64,000 nt of DNA from Tahibacter aquaticus (lineage in GTDB: Bacteria > Pseudomonadota > Gammaproteobacteria > Xanthomonadales > Rhodanobacteraceae), in the NCBI RefSeq assembly GCF_004363655.1, contig NZ_SNZH01000017.1, positions 1 to 64,000 on the forward strand. The letters run 5' to 3'. The notes under the pieces are model-generated. The model did no database searches and had not been told where the DNA came from. It worked only from the letters and a program-made list of their open reading frames with translations. The position numbers and the translations under genes are program-made. Below are positions 37,023 through 45,850 of the stretch, one piece after another. Numbering within the stretch: position 1 is the first letter of the stretch; each line of letters begins with the position of its first letter.

Positions 37023-38012
37023 ATGATTCCACTTTCCATTCTTGAACTCGGCCGCGTGCGCCAGGGTTCCGACCGCCGTACGGCGCTGGACCTGGCACGC
37101 GAGCTGGCCCGCCATGCGGAAACCTGGGGCTATCGCCGCTTCTGGGTGGCCGAACATCACAATATGCCGACCGTCACCACGGCGGCGACCTCCCTGGTGA
37201 TCGCGCATGTGGCCGCCGGCACGCAGACGATACGCGTAGGTGCCGGCGGCATCATGCTGCCCAACCATGCGCCCTACGTGATTGCCGAACAGTTCGGTAC
37301 GCTGGAAACGCTGTTTCCCGGCCGCATCGACCTGGGCCTGGGCCGTGCGCCGGGCACCGACCAGCTCACCTTGCGCGCGCTGCGGCGCGATCCCTCCAAC
37401 GCGGACAATTTCCCCCAGGACGTGCAGGAATTGCAGGCGTTTCTGGGGCCGGTCCGTCCAGGCCAGCGCATCGAAGCCGTGCCGGGCTCGGGCACGCAGG
37501 TGCCATTGTGGATATTGGGATCGAGTCTGTACGGCGCGCAGCTCGCGGCGGAACTGGGCCTGCCCTACGGCTTTGCTTCGCATTTCGCGCCGCAGGCGCT
37601 GGATACGGCCTTGAAGGTATATCGCGACCGCTTCAAGCCGTCGGCTCAATTGGACAAACCGTATGCGCTGGTCGGCGTGAACATCATCGCCGCGCCGACC
37701 GATGCCGAGGCGCGTTATCTGGCCACCTCGCAGCAGATGTCGTTCACCGACATGTTCCGCGGCGCGCGCCAGCTGACACAGCCGCCGATCGCGAATATCG
37801 ACGACTACTGGACGCCGCAGGAAAAAGCCCAGGCGTCGCAGATGCTCGCCTGCAGCATCGTCGGCAGTCCCGACACGGTGCGCGCCGGGATGCAGGCGAT
37901 GATCGAACGCACTGGCGCCGATGAACTGATGGTGGTCTCGGATGTATTCGATCCGGCCCTGCGCCTGCGATCGTTCGAACTCATCGCCGAACAGGCGCGC
38001 AGGCTGGGGTAA
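37023..38012 (+). CDS. Luciferase-like (LLM class) flavin-dependent oxidoreductase, YhbW type
   Basis: 329 residues from ATG 37023 with GAGGA seven bases upstream. The family motifs are [56 protein letters not shown] and the C-terminal [12 protein letters not shown]. It is a TIM-barrel enzyme using reduced FMN; the physiological substrate is unknown for this subgroup. It lies 177 bases behind the LysR gene on the same strand. Confidence 0.9.
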   Translation: MIPLSILELGRVRQGSDRRTALDLARELARHAETWGYRRFWVAEHHNMPTVTTAATSLVIAHVAAGTQTIRVGAGGIMLPNHAPYVIAEQFGTLETLFPGRIDLGLGRAPGTDQLTLRALRRDPSNADNFPQDVQELQAFLGPVRPGQRIEAVPGSGTQVPLWILGSSLYGAQLAAELGLPYGFASHFAPQALDTALKVYRDRFKPSAQLDKPYALVGVNIIAAPTDAEARYLATSQQMSFTDMFRGARQLTQPPIANIDDYWTPQEKAQASQMLACSIVGSPDTVRAGMQAMIERTGADELMVVSDVFDPALRLRSFELIAEQARRLG

Positions 38013-38259
38013 GCCGCAAGGCGCACCCCCGGCATCGAGCTATCTCGACAGTGCCGAACGCCCAGGCGAAGGAGTTCCGCACGATTGCTTCAGAAAATCG
38101 CGACCGTGCACCTCCAGCCCCGGCCGCCACAGAACAGAACCGCGATCTCGCCCCGCTGTAGTGGATAAATGAATTTTGATGCAATGCGCCGACCGCCTCG
38201 GCAATGCCGACGCGACGCACGCCGCATCGAGCCGGCGCATTGCACCCAGGCCCATGCGC

Positions 38260-38460
38260 CTAGCGGTGTGCGCGCTCGAACTCCTTGATCTGCGCCTCGG
38301 CCTTTTCCCTGGCGATGCCGTAGCGCTTCTGCAGCGTCGTGCTGAGAACGTCGCGATGGCCATCGCACTGGTTCACATCGGCATCGGTCAGTTTGGGCCA
38401 CTTCTGCTGCAATTTGCCGCACAGCAGCGCCCATTGGGTTCTGAGAATTTCTTGAGTCAT
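38260..38460 (-). CDS. CsbD-family stress protein
   Basis: 66 residues. The CsbD pattern is present: an initial WALLCGKLQQKWPKLTDADV, then GHRDVLSTTLQKRYGIAREKAEAQIKEFE. Such small helical proteins are abundant under general stress; the biochemical role is unknown. An inverted repeat 42-57 bases upstream (38502-38517) may be its control site. Confidence 0.85.
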   Translation of the reverse strand: MTQEILRTQWALLCGKLQQKWPKLTDADVNQCDGHRDVLSTTLQKRYGIAREKAEAQIKEFERAHR

Positions 38461-39172
38461 GATGTTCTCGCTATCGATACAGGAAGGAATGCAGGACCCG
38501 GCTCAACCCAGGTTGAGTCACTTCAAGGCGAGGGTCCGGCGGCGGAACAAGTTCATGATTAACCCCGGGGAACGGCGGGTTACTTTGGATCGTGGCCGGA
38601 AATACCGGCCGGTCGGCCTTGCAGCGTCGGCCCTGCCGTCGCTGCCCGTTCGGAAAAATGCGGAATCGCGCCGGCGCCGGTCAATTTCCGGTGCGCTGCC
38701 GCTGTCGGCGCTTTGCCTGTCTATCGAAAGCGGCTGCAGATGAGGTGGCGTTTGCGTGCGCCGCGCGTGGTAGCTGCGCCGGGCGTAGGCAATCATAGTC
38801 CCGGATCGTCGCGTCCGCGAGCGGCCGTCGCCCGGAATCTTGAAAAAGCAGGGCCTTTTCAGCTGTAGAGAACGGCTGTCGGTGTGCCGACACGCGGCAT
38901 CGTTGTATCGGTGCAGCCCCCGTTGTGGCGACCCACCTGGCGCCGCAATAGAAAGTCACAAGACTCGCCGCCGGATCGGCTGCGAACACTATCTTGCGCA
39001 ATTTCCGCGATTCCAGCGCAGCACAGTGCTGTTTCACCGCCGCGTTCGCGCGGCACGCCTGACATAGGTCGACGAGCCGCGTTGTATTCCATACATTTAT
39101 TTTTCCGCAATCGCTGTGTGCAATTAAATCGTCGACGATCACGTGCGCCGGCCTCGGCAGGGAATACTATCG
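38461..39172. other. Intergenic region, 712 bases, no gene supported
   Basis: It separates the divergent csbD-like gene and the KaiC cassette. Frames here lack start signals or protein-like sequence. It contains the inverted repeat at 38502-38517, a weak TGAAAA...TTTTCA stem at 38841-38861, and an A+T-rich stretch at about 39088-39130, probably the cassette promoter region. Confidence 0.55.
38502..38517. repeat. Palindrome upstream of csbD
   Basis: CTCAACC-CA-GGTTGAG, perfect 7-base arms. The position suggests an operator. Confidence 0.5.
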
Positions 39173-39634
39173 ATGGCTCACCGTTGCCGGCTCTGGTCTA
39201 TTCCCGTGGAAAGTTCCGATAGCCAGCGCTTCACTGTCGTCCTGGTACATCGCCTGGAACACGGAGCAACATCCGCAGACCTGGCGCACACTACGACGCA
39301 GATATGGCGCGGTATCGATGCGGCCCTTTCGCCCATCATCGGCAGGCGCGGTGTCGATGCGCTGTTTCGCCGCAGCGTGCATGTCGCGATGCAACGCCAT
39401 GGATGGCTGGCGCAGATACACAGCGACGCACTGGAACTGCCGGACCTGGCCAACCTCGCGACCACGCTCGAACAGCAGCCGGCCGACAAGGCGGCCAGCG
39501 GCAGCGGTGCTCTGATCGATACCTTCCACAGCTTGCTGATCGGCCTGATCGGCGCCTCGCTCACCGAGCGCTTGTTTCGTTCCGTGTGGGCCATTGTTTC
39601 AGCGAACCAACCGCCCCAGGACACTTCGGCATGA
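39173..39634 (+). CDS. Small helical protein of the KaiC cassette, function unknown
   Basis: 153 residues from ATG 39173, with AGGGA about ten bases upstream. GTG 39206 is an alternative start. Predominantly helical, no signal peptide. The segment LIDTFHSLLIGLIGASLTER near 118-137 is amphipathic and looks like an interaction helix; GRRGVDALFRRSVHVA near 57-72 is another recognisable block. I recall similar unannotated proteins next to KaiC-like genes but cannot name the family. It is not KaiB (no thioredoxin-like fold pattern). Its TGA overlaps the kaiC-like ATG, so the two are stoichiometrically linked. Confidence 0.75.
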   Translation: MAHRCRLWSIPVESSDSQRFTVVLVHRLEHGATSADLAHTTTQIWRGIDAALSPIIGRRGVDALFRRSVHVAMQRHGWLAQIHSDALELPDLANLATTLEQQPADKAASGSGALIDTFHSLLIGLIGASLTERLFRSVWAIVSANQPPQDTSA

Positions 39635-41148
39635 ACCCTAGAGTTGCAATCCGCCGGCTGGCCACCGGCGTGCCTGGATTGGATGCGGTACTCGGCGGCG
39701 GCTTGCCCGAGTTTTCGTTCAACCTCATTGCCGGGCCGCCCGGTTGCGGCAAGACGACATTGGCGCACCAGATGATGTTTGCGCTGGCCAGTCGCGAGCG
39801 CCCCGCGCTGTACCTGACCGTGCTCGGCGAGCCGCCGCTGAAAATGCTTCGCTATCAGCAGCAGTTCGATTTTTTCGACACTGATGCCGTCGACGACTCG
39901 GTGTTTTTCCTCAACCTGGCCGACGCCATGATCGAAGGCGACCTGGACCAGGTATTGGCCCGCGTCGCTGCAGAAGTGGAAAAGCGCGCGCCGGCTTTCG
40001 TATTTGTCGACTCGTTCCGCTCGGTCGTGCTGTCGAATACCGGCACCGGCAATACGCACAACACCTTGCAGCGGTTCATCCAGCAACTCGGCATGCTGAT
40101 GACCAGCTGGCAGGCAACCACGTTCCTGATCGGCGAATACGCGCTGGAAACCGATGCCAATCCGGTATTCACGGTTGCCGATGGATTGATCTGGCTGCGC
40201 CAGAGCGTGCAGCGCAATTCCATGGTAAGGAAGATGGAGATCGTCAAGATGCGTGGGCAGCCCACTTTGCCTGGGTTGCATACCTTCCGTATCGATCAGG
40301 CTGGCCTCAGCGTATTCGCGCCGGCACAGCTGGATATCACCGCGCTGCAGGCACCGGCGTCGGCGCCGCTCGAACGCGTAGCGATGGGTATTCCGCTGCT
40401 GGATGGCATGATGGGTGGCGGTCTGCCGCAGGGCTACTCGCTGTTGGTCGCCGGGCCGTCGGGAGCAGGCAAAAGCATCCTGGCCGATGCGTTCCTGCTC
40501 GAAGGCGCACGTCGCGGTGAAGCCAGCGTTGTCGCTGTTTTCGAACAGCATCCAAACCGTTCGCGCAACCCGGCACTGGCCGCGTTGATTGCCAGCGGCC
40601 GCATCGCCGTGGTGGACAGCCATGCGCCGGATCTGTCCATCGACGAGGTCGTGCTGCTTGTCACCGGCGAAATTCGCCGTCTGAACGCCACTCGCGTTGT
40701 CATCGACTCGTTGTCGGGATTCGAGCTGGCCTTGGCGCCGACATTCCGCGACGATTTCCGCGAATCGCTGTCGCGTCTCGTCAACGCCCTGTCGGCGCTC
40801 GGCGTGTCGGTGCTGATGACCTCGGAGCTGGAAGACCGCTACACCGATCTGCGTTTCAGCCCCTACGGCACAGCATTCCTCACCGACGCCATCATCGTTC
40901 AGCGCTACATCGAAGTGGATAGCCGGCTGTTGCGGGTGATGGCCGTGGTCAAGGTCAGGGCGAGCGCGCATTCCGACGAACTGCGCCTGTTTTCCATCGG
41001 CGACGAAGGCATCCATATCGGTGCCACGCTGGCCGATCACGAAGGACTGCTCGGCGGCAGGCCTACGCGACATAACGCTGGCGCGCGCATCGCCTATGAC
41101 ATGAACAGCGTCACGACGACGTTGAAGGGCTTCCGGCCCTCGTCATGA
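39631..41148 (+). CDS. KaiC-like double RecA-type ATPase
   Basis: 505 residues, two tandem KaiC domains as in cyanobacterial KaiC (about 519). CI: Walker A GPPGCGKT (35-42), Walker B-like VFVDSFRSV (about 124-132). CII: GPSGAGKS (275-282) and RVVIDSLSGFELA. KaiC normally has paired catalytic glutamates after Walker A; here the first domain shows a single Glu in YLTVLGEPP and the second reads AVFEQHP, so catalysis or phosphotransfer may differ. No kaiA or kaiB lies nearby. ATGA overlaps join it to both neighbours, implying a complex or relay with the histidine kinase rather than a circadian clock. Confidence 0.9.
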   Translation: MNPRVAIRRLATGVPGLDAVLGGGLPEFSFNLIAGPPGCGKTTLAHQMMFALASRERPALYLTVLGEPPLKMLRYQQQFDFFDTDAVDDSVFFLNLADAMIEGDLDQVLARVAAEVEKRAPAFVFVDSFRSVVLSNTGTGNTHNTLQRFIQQLGMLMTSWQATTFLIGEYALETDANPVFTVADGLIWLRQSVQRNSMVRKMEIVKMRGQPTLPGLHTFRIDQAGLSVFAPAQLDITALQAPASAPLERVAMGIPLLDGMMGGGLPQGYSLLVAGPSGAGKSILADAFLLEGARRGEASVVAVFEQHPNRSRNPALAALIASGRIAVVDSHAPDLSIDEVVLLVTGEIRRLNATRVVIDSLSGFELALAPTFRDDFRESLSRLVNALSALGVSVLMTSELEDRYTDLRFSPYGTAFLTDAIIVQRYIEVDSRLLRVMAVVKVRASAHSDELRLFSIGDEGIHIGATLADHEGLLGGRPTRHNAGARIAYDMNSVTTTLKGFRPSS

Positions 41149-42347
41149 ACAGAGTTCCGACCACGGTCGACAGCGAACAGCGCGACGCACTGCGGCGCCT
41201 CGCCGAAATCCAGCAGCGCACCGATCTGCTGCAGGCGCGGTTCGATCGCTTGCAGCAGGACGTAGTGCAGGCAGAGACAGTACTGGAGAAAAGCCGAGCT
41301 GCGTCGCTGGCCGACACGAATGCCTGGCTGGTTGAAGCCAACGCGCACCTGGTGATTTCCACGTTGATGGCGCGCTCGGAGGCGGAGACGGCGGCCCTGG
41401 CGCTGCAGCATGCCCCGCACTCGGCCGGCCATGAGACATTGGGCGGAGTGCCCGATCGCACCTTGCCGATCGATCACCTCATCGTCACGGAGCGGCTACA
41501 CGCGGCTGTGCGCATGGCCCGTCGCGCCGGTGCGACGGACAGTGCCGGTGGGCGGACGCGTAGCAGTGCGGATGGTAGAAGTGTGCATATGCGCGAAGCG
41601 AACGAGCAGATGGTGTTGTCGACGCTCACCGCACAAGCCTCGCAGGCGATTGCCGAGCGCGCGCAACGCGTGCAGAACGAATTCCTCACCATTGCCGCAC
41701 ATGAACTCAGAAACCCGCTGGCGCCGTTGCGCACGGCCGCATCCTTGATCAGCCGTGTTACTGCGAGCGAGCTTCCGCAGCTTCAGGCCGTCATCGAACG
41801 ACAGGCGGCGCATATCGGACGCCTGGTCGGAGATTTGCTCGACCTGGCGCGGATCAGCAGCGGCAAGCTGCGTCTGGATCTGCAGACGGTAGAAATGATC
41901 GCTTTGCTGCGCGAATCGATCGACGCCTTTCGGCCCAGCGTCGTTGCGCGCCAGCAGCAACTGCGTATCGATCTGCCGTCAGCGCCAGTCCCGATGCAGG
42001 CCGACCCGGTTCGCTTTACCCAGATCGTCAGCAATCTTCTGGATAATGCGTCGAAGTACACCCCCGAGGGAGGCAGCGTCGATATCTCTGCGACGGTGAG
42101 CAATGCCACCCTGTTCATCACCATCTCGGATACCGGTATCGGCATCTCGGCAGACGCCTTGCCGCATATCTTCGAACCTTTCGTGCAGGACGCGCATGCG
42201 CCGCGTTTCAACGGCGAAGGGCTGGGCATTGGCCTTACCGTGGTACGCGAACTGGTTCAGTCACACGGCGGAGAGGTGATCGCGACGAGCGCAGGCCACC
42301 ATCAAGGCAGTCAGTTTCGGCTCTCGATTCCGTTGGAGAAGCACTGA
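41145..42347 (+). CDS. Soluble sensor histidine kinase of the KaiC cassette
   Basis: 400 residues without membrane spans. The N-terminal half is coiled-coil and contains two copies of a motif, WLVEANAHLVISTLMARSEA (61-80) and REANEQMVLSTLTAQASQA (150-168). HisKA follows with His186 (FLTIAAHELRNPLAPLR), then the ATPase domain with NLLDNASKY, DTGIGIS and GEGLGIGLTVV. With no sensor domain of its own, it probably takes input from the KaiC-like protein through the repeats. No receiver protein is encoded next to it. Its start overlaps the kaiC-like stop. Confidence 0.92.
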   Translation: MNRVPTTVDSEQRDALRRLAEIQQRTDLLQARFDRLQQDVVQAETVLEKSRAASLADTNAWLVEANAHLVISTLMARSEAETAALALQHAPHSAGHETLGGVPDRTLPIDHLIVTERLHAAVRMARRAGATDSAGGRTRSSADGRSVHMREANEQMVLSTLTAQASQAIAERAQRVQNEFLTIAAHELRNPLAPLRTAASLISRVTASELPQLQAVIERQAAHIGRLVGDLLDLARISSGKLRLDLQTVEMIALLRESIDAFRPSVVARQQQLRIDLPSAPVPMQADPVRFTQIVSNLLDNASKYTPEGGSVDISATVSNATLFITISDTGIGISADALPHIFEPFVQDAHAPRFNGEGLGIGLTVVRELVQSHGGEVIATSAGHHQGSQFRLSIPLEKH

Positions 42348-42492
42348 ATAGTTCGGAATCTGGATTTCTATCTTGCACCAAGAATTTGAGCCGATGGACG
42401 GTGTAACGCAACGCGAGTATTGGTCGGGTTGCTTGTAACGTCACTTCGGAATGCGGTGCAGTTGGCCGGCGCCGGAAGAGCGGCCCTGGGTG

Positions 42493-42527
42493 GCAAGCGG
42501 CGGCGTAGCCGCTACGCGTCGGCTTGC
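42493..42527. terminator. Nested hairpin at the 3' end of a small gene
   Basis: Inner arms GCGTAGC (42503-42509) and GCTACGC (42511-42517); outer arms GCAAGC (42493-42498) and GCTTGC (42522-42527). It lies at the stop codon of the 81-residue gene and beyond the kinase gene. Confidence 0.4.
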
Positions 42528-42757
42528 GCCAATTCAACCGGCAGGCCGAGGATCTCGTATCCCTCAGCTTCTTTCCTGATCTGTTTGAAGCGCACCTGTT
42601 CCATTGACGCGAGCATCGATTCGAACTGGGACGAAGTCACTTTGACCGCATCCGGATGCTGGCCGCTGGCACAGCGCTGGTCCCGATACGCCGTCTGAAT
42701 GTCGGCAATCGTCACTGGACCATTGAATCTGGTGAAATCGAGCGGTTGGTTCGGCAT
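42512..42757 (-). CDS. Small protein of unknown function
   Basis: 81 residues, mixed charge, no signal peptide or membrane span; SSQFESMLASMEQVRFKQIR looks like an amphipathic helix. The Shine-Dalgarno is weak (GGAAA). The sequence is protein-like and the frame is unbroken, but I recognise no family. It lies 75 bases downstream of another unknown gene on the same strand. Confidence 0.55.
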   Translation of the reverse strand: MPNQPLDFTRFNGPVTIADIQTAYRDQRCASGQHPDAVKVTSSQFESMLASMEQVRFKQIRKEAEGYEILGLPVELAQADA

Positions 42758-42832
42758 GGGTTTTCCACGGTAGCAATGACGCCTCGACTCGAAAGATGCT
42801 GAAATCGTTCGGCGAATGACCCGATCGCTGCA

Positions 42833-43366
42833 CTAGGCGGCGGAAAGATCGAACGAGCGCAGAATGGCGGGATATTGCATATGCATCGCGAGGGCTTTCG
42901 CCTGGTCTCGCTGCTGCATGCTCAGTGCGATGTCCTGCGCATTGGCCAGAAGCCAGTCGGTTTCGTAGCTGCGTTCGTCGCCCGGAAGTTCGTTGAGGCG
43001 GATGCCGGCGAACTGCAGGTCGGCCAAGGCTACCTGTGTGGCGAAGCCGAGTCCTCGTGCTTGCCTTGCGATGTGTACGCGCGCGCCTGCAGCGATGCGA
43101 TTCGTCTCTCTGTGGCAGCGTGCCGCCGCGCTGCGAATCGCCGAAACCACGGTGAGGTGGTTCACCGGGGTGGCGCTGGCCTCAGAACGCAAGGTATCGA
43201 ACAAATCGCCGCCAATACGCGCAATGGCTGCGCACGATTGCGCCGCGAACAGCGTGTGGTCATACATCAGGATGCTGCTGGGATCTTGTGCCAGCGGGAA
43301 AGGGATGACGCCACCGGCAGCCAATTGCCGCCGCGTGTTGAAGTCCATATGAACCACATTGCTCAT
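42833..43366 (-). CDS. Protein of unknown function
   Basis: 177 residues from ATG 43364-43366 (MSNVVHMDFNTRRQ). An in-frame ATG at 43391-43393 would add nine residues, and neither has a clear Shine-Dalgarno. It is predominantly helical, with stretches such as HTLFAAQSCAAIARIGGDLFDTL and ANAQDIALSMQQRDQAKALAMHMQ. No signal or membrane span. No family recognised. It is the middle of three small same-strand genes behind the KaiC cassette. Confidence 0.55.
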   Translation of the reverse strand: MSNVVHMDFNTRRQLAAGGVIPFPLAQDPSSILMYDHTLFAAQSCAAIARIGGDLFDTLRSEASATPVNHLTVVSAIRSAAARCHRETNRIAAGARVHIARQARGLGFATQVALADLQFAGIRLNELPGDERSYETDWLLANAQDIALSMQQRDQAKALAMHMQYPAILRSFDLSAA

Positions 43367-43396
43367 CGCTGCTGTTCCGTCCTGATGCCTCATGGA

Positions 43397-43594
43397 CTAT
43401 TTTCCCGGCCGCCCGGTGGAACGGCGCGCGACCACTCGTGCCAGTTTCTGGCGCCGGTTGGGTGGAGCTGTGAACGTGAACAGATCGATCAGACTGTCCT
43501 TGAGGCGGCGCACTGCTTGAAAAAGCGACCAGCTTTTTACGGGCGTGGCGCGTTTGACGACGCGTACCTTGTCGTTGTTGGAACGGGAATTCAT
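43397..43594 (-). CDS. Small basic protein of unknown function
   Basis: 65 residues from ATG 43592-43594, fixed by AGGAG six bases upstream. It is rich in Arg and Lys (about 16 of 65), with an amphipathic centre WSLFQAVRRLKDSLIDLFTF, which suggests binding to nucleic acid or membrane. It is the first of three small genes. No family recognised. Confidence 0.55.
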   Translation of the reverse strand: MNSRSNNDKVRVVKRATPVKSWSLFQAVRRLKDSLIDLFTFTAPPNRRQKLARVVARRSTGRPGK

Positions 43595-43953
43595 GCAAGA
43601 CTCCTGCAACGCCGATCTGTGGCGCCGCAATGGATGGATTCGATAGCGTCGCGGCTGCTGCCGCAACGGGAGAAATACCGGAGCCCGGTATTTTTTATGT
43701 CGCCTGCCGGCGGAATTTTTCGTCGCCGGAGAAGAAAGACGGTGAGCAAATAGCGAAGGCGGTGGAACTCGGCGAGAAGGCGGAGTTCGGAGCAGTCACC
43801 ATGACTCTGCGCGTATTGATGTTAGCTGCGGGTTAAGCACGATCTGGGTACGTGTCGAGCGAACCGTTCTTGTACTCGCTGCCGCCGCAGTGACGCCGTC
43901 CGGCACCTCCACAGAGTCTTCTCGACGTATCTCAATGGACGCGACCGGCCGTA
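43595..43953. other. Intergenic region, 359 bases
   Basis: It holds a plus-strand terminator (43674-43696) with no plus-strand gene directly ahead of it. A 68-codon frame at 43630 has no ribosome binding site and spans the terminator, so I do not call it. Confidence 0.5.
43674..43696 (+). terminator. Rho-independent terminator without an obvious gene
   Basis: AATACCGG (43674-43681), loop AGC, CCGGTATT (43685-43692), then TTTT. The nearest plus-strand gene upstream ends 1.3 kb away, and the small genes on the other strand read away from it. Confidence 0.55.
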
Positions 43954-44640
43954 TTGCTTGTGCTGGCGGTCACGGCGCTGAATGCGGCGCTGGAGCAAGC
44001 CGCCGGTTCGGCCCGCAGCCACTACGGCGACCTTCAATTCATGCATGCCATGGCTGCTTACGAGGGCGAACCGGCCGGCGCCACTCAGCACAACATGCGC
44101 ATCTGGGCGCAATTCCTCTGGGGTGTCGCAAGCGGCGCCATTGCGACGGATATCAACCTGCGGGAAGTGGATGTGCCGGGTTTCGCGGGGTTTTTCCCGG
44201 GCGAGATGACGGCGACCAATCTGTTTGCCACCGGCATCGTCGAGGCTCGCCAGCATCTGCGCGAGGTCGCTCTGGGCGTGCTCCTGCACATGGTGCAGGA
44301 CAGCTATTCCCTGGCCCACGCCTCGCGCCGCGACTCCAGCGGCGCCAGCTGCCCCGGCTTCGCCGGTATCGAGGCACCTGGACGTATCGAGGAGTTCCAC
44401 AGCTATGCGCATCAGAATAGTGCGCGCCATGACGACTCCGATACCGCCAATGCGCTGACCCGCCACGTCCTGCAAGACACGCCGTCGGTAGTGGCCGTAT
44501 CGAGGCAGCTGATCGGCTTATGGCGGCAGGGGCGCAGTTGGAACGACGTTGCCCCTTACATCGATTGCGTGCTGGCTGTGGTCGATCCGAACGCGCCGGC
44601 CAGCGCAGGAGGCTATGTCGATTCGCCCGGATCGAAATAG
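43954..44640 (+). CDS. Metal-dependent phospholipase C/nuclease-like protein, possibly 5'-truncated
   Basis: Open from 43894 but without an ATG. TTG 43954 or GTG 43960 are the only starts near a hydrophobic stretch (AVLLVLAVTALNAAL) that could be a signal peptide, and no Shine-Dalgarno precedes them. The body has the histidine-rich pattern of zinc-dependent S1/P1 nuclease and phospholipase C proteins: His31, His112-x-x-Gln-Asp-Ser-x-Ser-x-x-His122 (LHMVQDSYSLAHAS), then HSYAHQNSARHDDSD. 228 residues. The missing normal start suggests loss of the 5' end or a frameshift near 43920. It is convergent with the cobalamin operon. Confidence 0.55.
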   Translation: MLVLAVTALNAALEQAAGSARSHYGDLQFMHAMAAYEGEPAGATQHNMRIWAQFLWGVASGAIATDINLREVDVPGFAGFFPGEMTATNLFATGIVEARQHLREVALGVLLHMVQDSYSLAHASRRDSSGASCPGFAGIEAPGRIEEFHSYAHQNSARHDDSDTANALTRHVLQDTPSVVAVSRQLIGLWRQGRSWNDVAPYIDCVLAVVDPNAPASAGGYVDSPGSK

Positions 44641-44794
44641 CGCGTGGCTGTGCGCAGGAGAATCCGCCGCAGCGGTGGAAAGAAGCCGCCGAATGCGGGG
44701 CAGTCGCCGCCGTTGCGTGCCTAGACCGCGTCTGCATGCGCCTGGACGATTCGGGCCGCGGTCGCGCAGGTTGGGGTAGGCCGCCACCCAGCGT

Positions 44795-45850
44795 TCACGG
44801 TTCTTTGTTGGTCACGCCCGCTTGCTCGAACGTCGCCATGCCCGCGTGCAGGGCGCAGGCAAGCCGTACGATGCTTGCCGCGGTGGCCGCACCGCTGCCT
44901 TCGCCCAGGCGCATGCCCAGGTCGAGCAGCGGCTTTGCCTGCAGTGCTTCCAGTACGCGCAGGTGGCCGCGTTCGGCGGAGCAGTGGGCGAACAGCAGCC
45001 ACTCGTGGCAGCTCGGGTTGATGCGTACCGCGGCCAGCGCGGCGACGGAGCTGATGAAGCCGTCGACGAGTATCGGAATGCCGGCCTGCGCCGCGGCGAT
45101 GTAGGCGCCGCTGAGGGCGGCGATCTCGAAACCGCCAAGGCGGCGCAGGGATTCCAGCGGATCGAGCGCGTACGCGCGATGGAACGCGACAGCATGGGCG
45201 ATGACCTGGCTTTTGTGCTGCATGCCGGCGGCGTCCAGGCCAGTGCCGGCACCGGTGATGTCGTGCGGATGGACGTCGATCAGGGCACAGGCCAGCGCGG
45301 ATGCGGCAGTGGTGTTGGCAATGCCCATCTCGCCGCCGATGAATAGCTCGCTGCCTGCGGCGCTGGCCGTTGCGATGCTGTCGCGGCCCGCGTGCAGGGC
45401 CTGCTGAAGTTGCGCGGGTTCCATCGCGGGCGCGTGCAGGAAGTTGTGCGTGCGCGGCGCTATCCAGGCGCGGCGTACGCCGGGCAGCGGGCCGGGATCG
45501 TTGACGGTGCCCAGGTGCACCACTTCGAGGACGGCGCGCAGTTCGCGCGCGAGTACGCTGATGGCAGCTCCGCCGTTGGCGAAGTTGCGCACCATTTCAC
45601 CGGTGACTGCCTGGGGAAAGGCGGAGACTTTTTCGTCGGCGATGCCGTGGTCTCCGGCAAAGATGGAAATATTGATCTTGTCCACTGCGGGGCATTCGCG
45701 GCCCTGCAGGCCGGCCAGGGTGACGGCCAGGGTTTCCAGTTCGCCCAGAGCCCCGGGCGGTTTGGTCAGCCAGGCCTGGCGGGTGAGGGCGGCGGCGCGG
45801 GCGCTGTCGTTGACGGCCTGGGCCGGGGTATGCAGCCAATCCAAAGACAT
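44795..45850 (-). CDS. cobT: Nicotinate-nucleotide:dimethylbenzimidazole phosphoribosyltransferase
   Basis: 351 residues from ATG 45848-45850, preceded by GGGAGAG. It makes alpha-ribazole phosphate from dimethylbenzimidazole and nicotinate mononucleotide, activating the lower ligand of cobalamin. Family blocks: [62 protein letters not shown] and the C-terminal [13 protein letters not shown] with the catalytic Glu. It is the last gene of the btuB operon; its ATG shares one base with the cobU stop (TGATG). Confidence 0.95.
   Translation of the reverse strand: MSLDWLHTPAQAVNDSARAAALTRQAWLTKPPGALGELETLAVTLAGLQGRECPAVDKINISIFAGDHGIADEKVSAFPQAVTGEMVRNFANGGAAISVLARELRAVLEVVHLGTVNDPGPLPGVRRAWIAPRTHNFLHAPAMEPAQLQQALHAGRDSIATASAAGSELFIGGEMGIANTTAASALACALIDVHPHDITGAGTGLDAAGMQHKSQVIAHAVAFHRAYALDPLESLRRLGGFEIAALSGAYIAAAQAGIPILVDGFISSVAALAAVRINPSCHEWLLFAHCSAERGHLRVLEALQAKPLLDLGMRLGEGSGAATAASIVRLACALHAGMATFEQAGVTNKEP

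Noticed and set aside
39173-39634. KaiB identity for the first gene of the KaiC cassette
   Set aside because: The protein is helical and too long, with no thioredoxin-like strand pattern.
43630-43836. 68-codon plus-strand frame
   Set aside because: No ribosome binding site, and a rho-independent terminator lies inside it.
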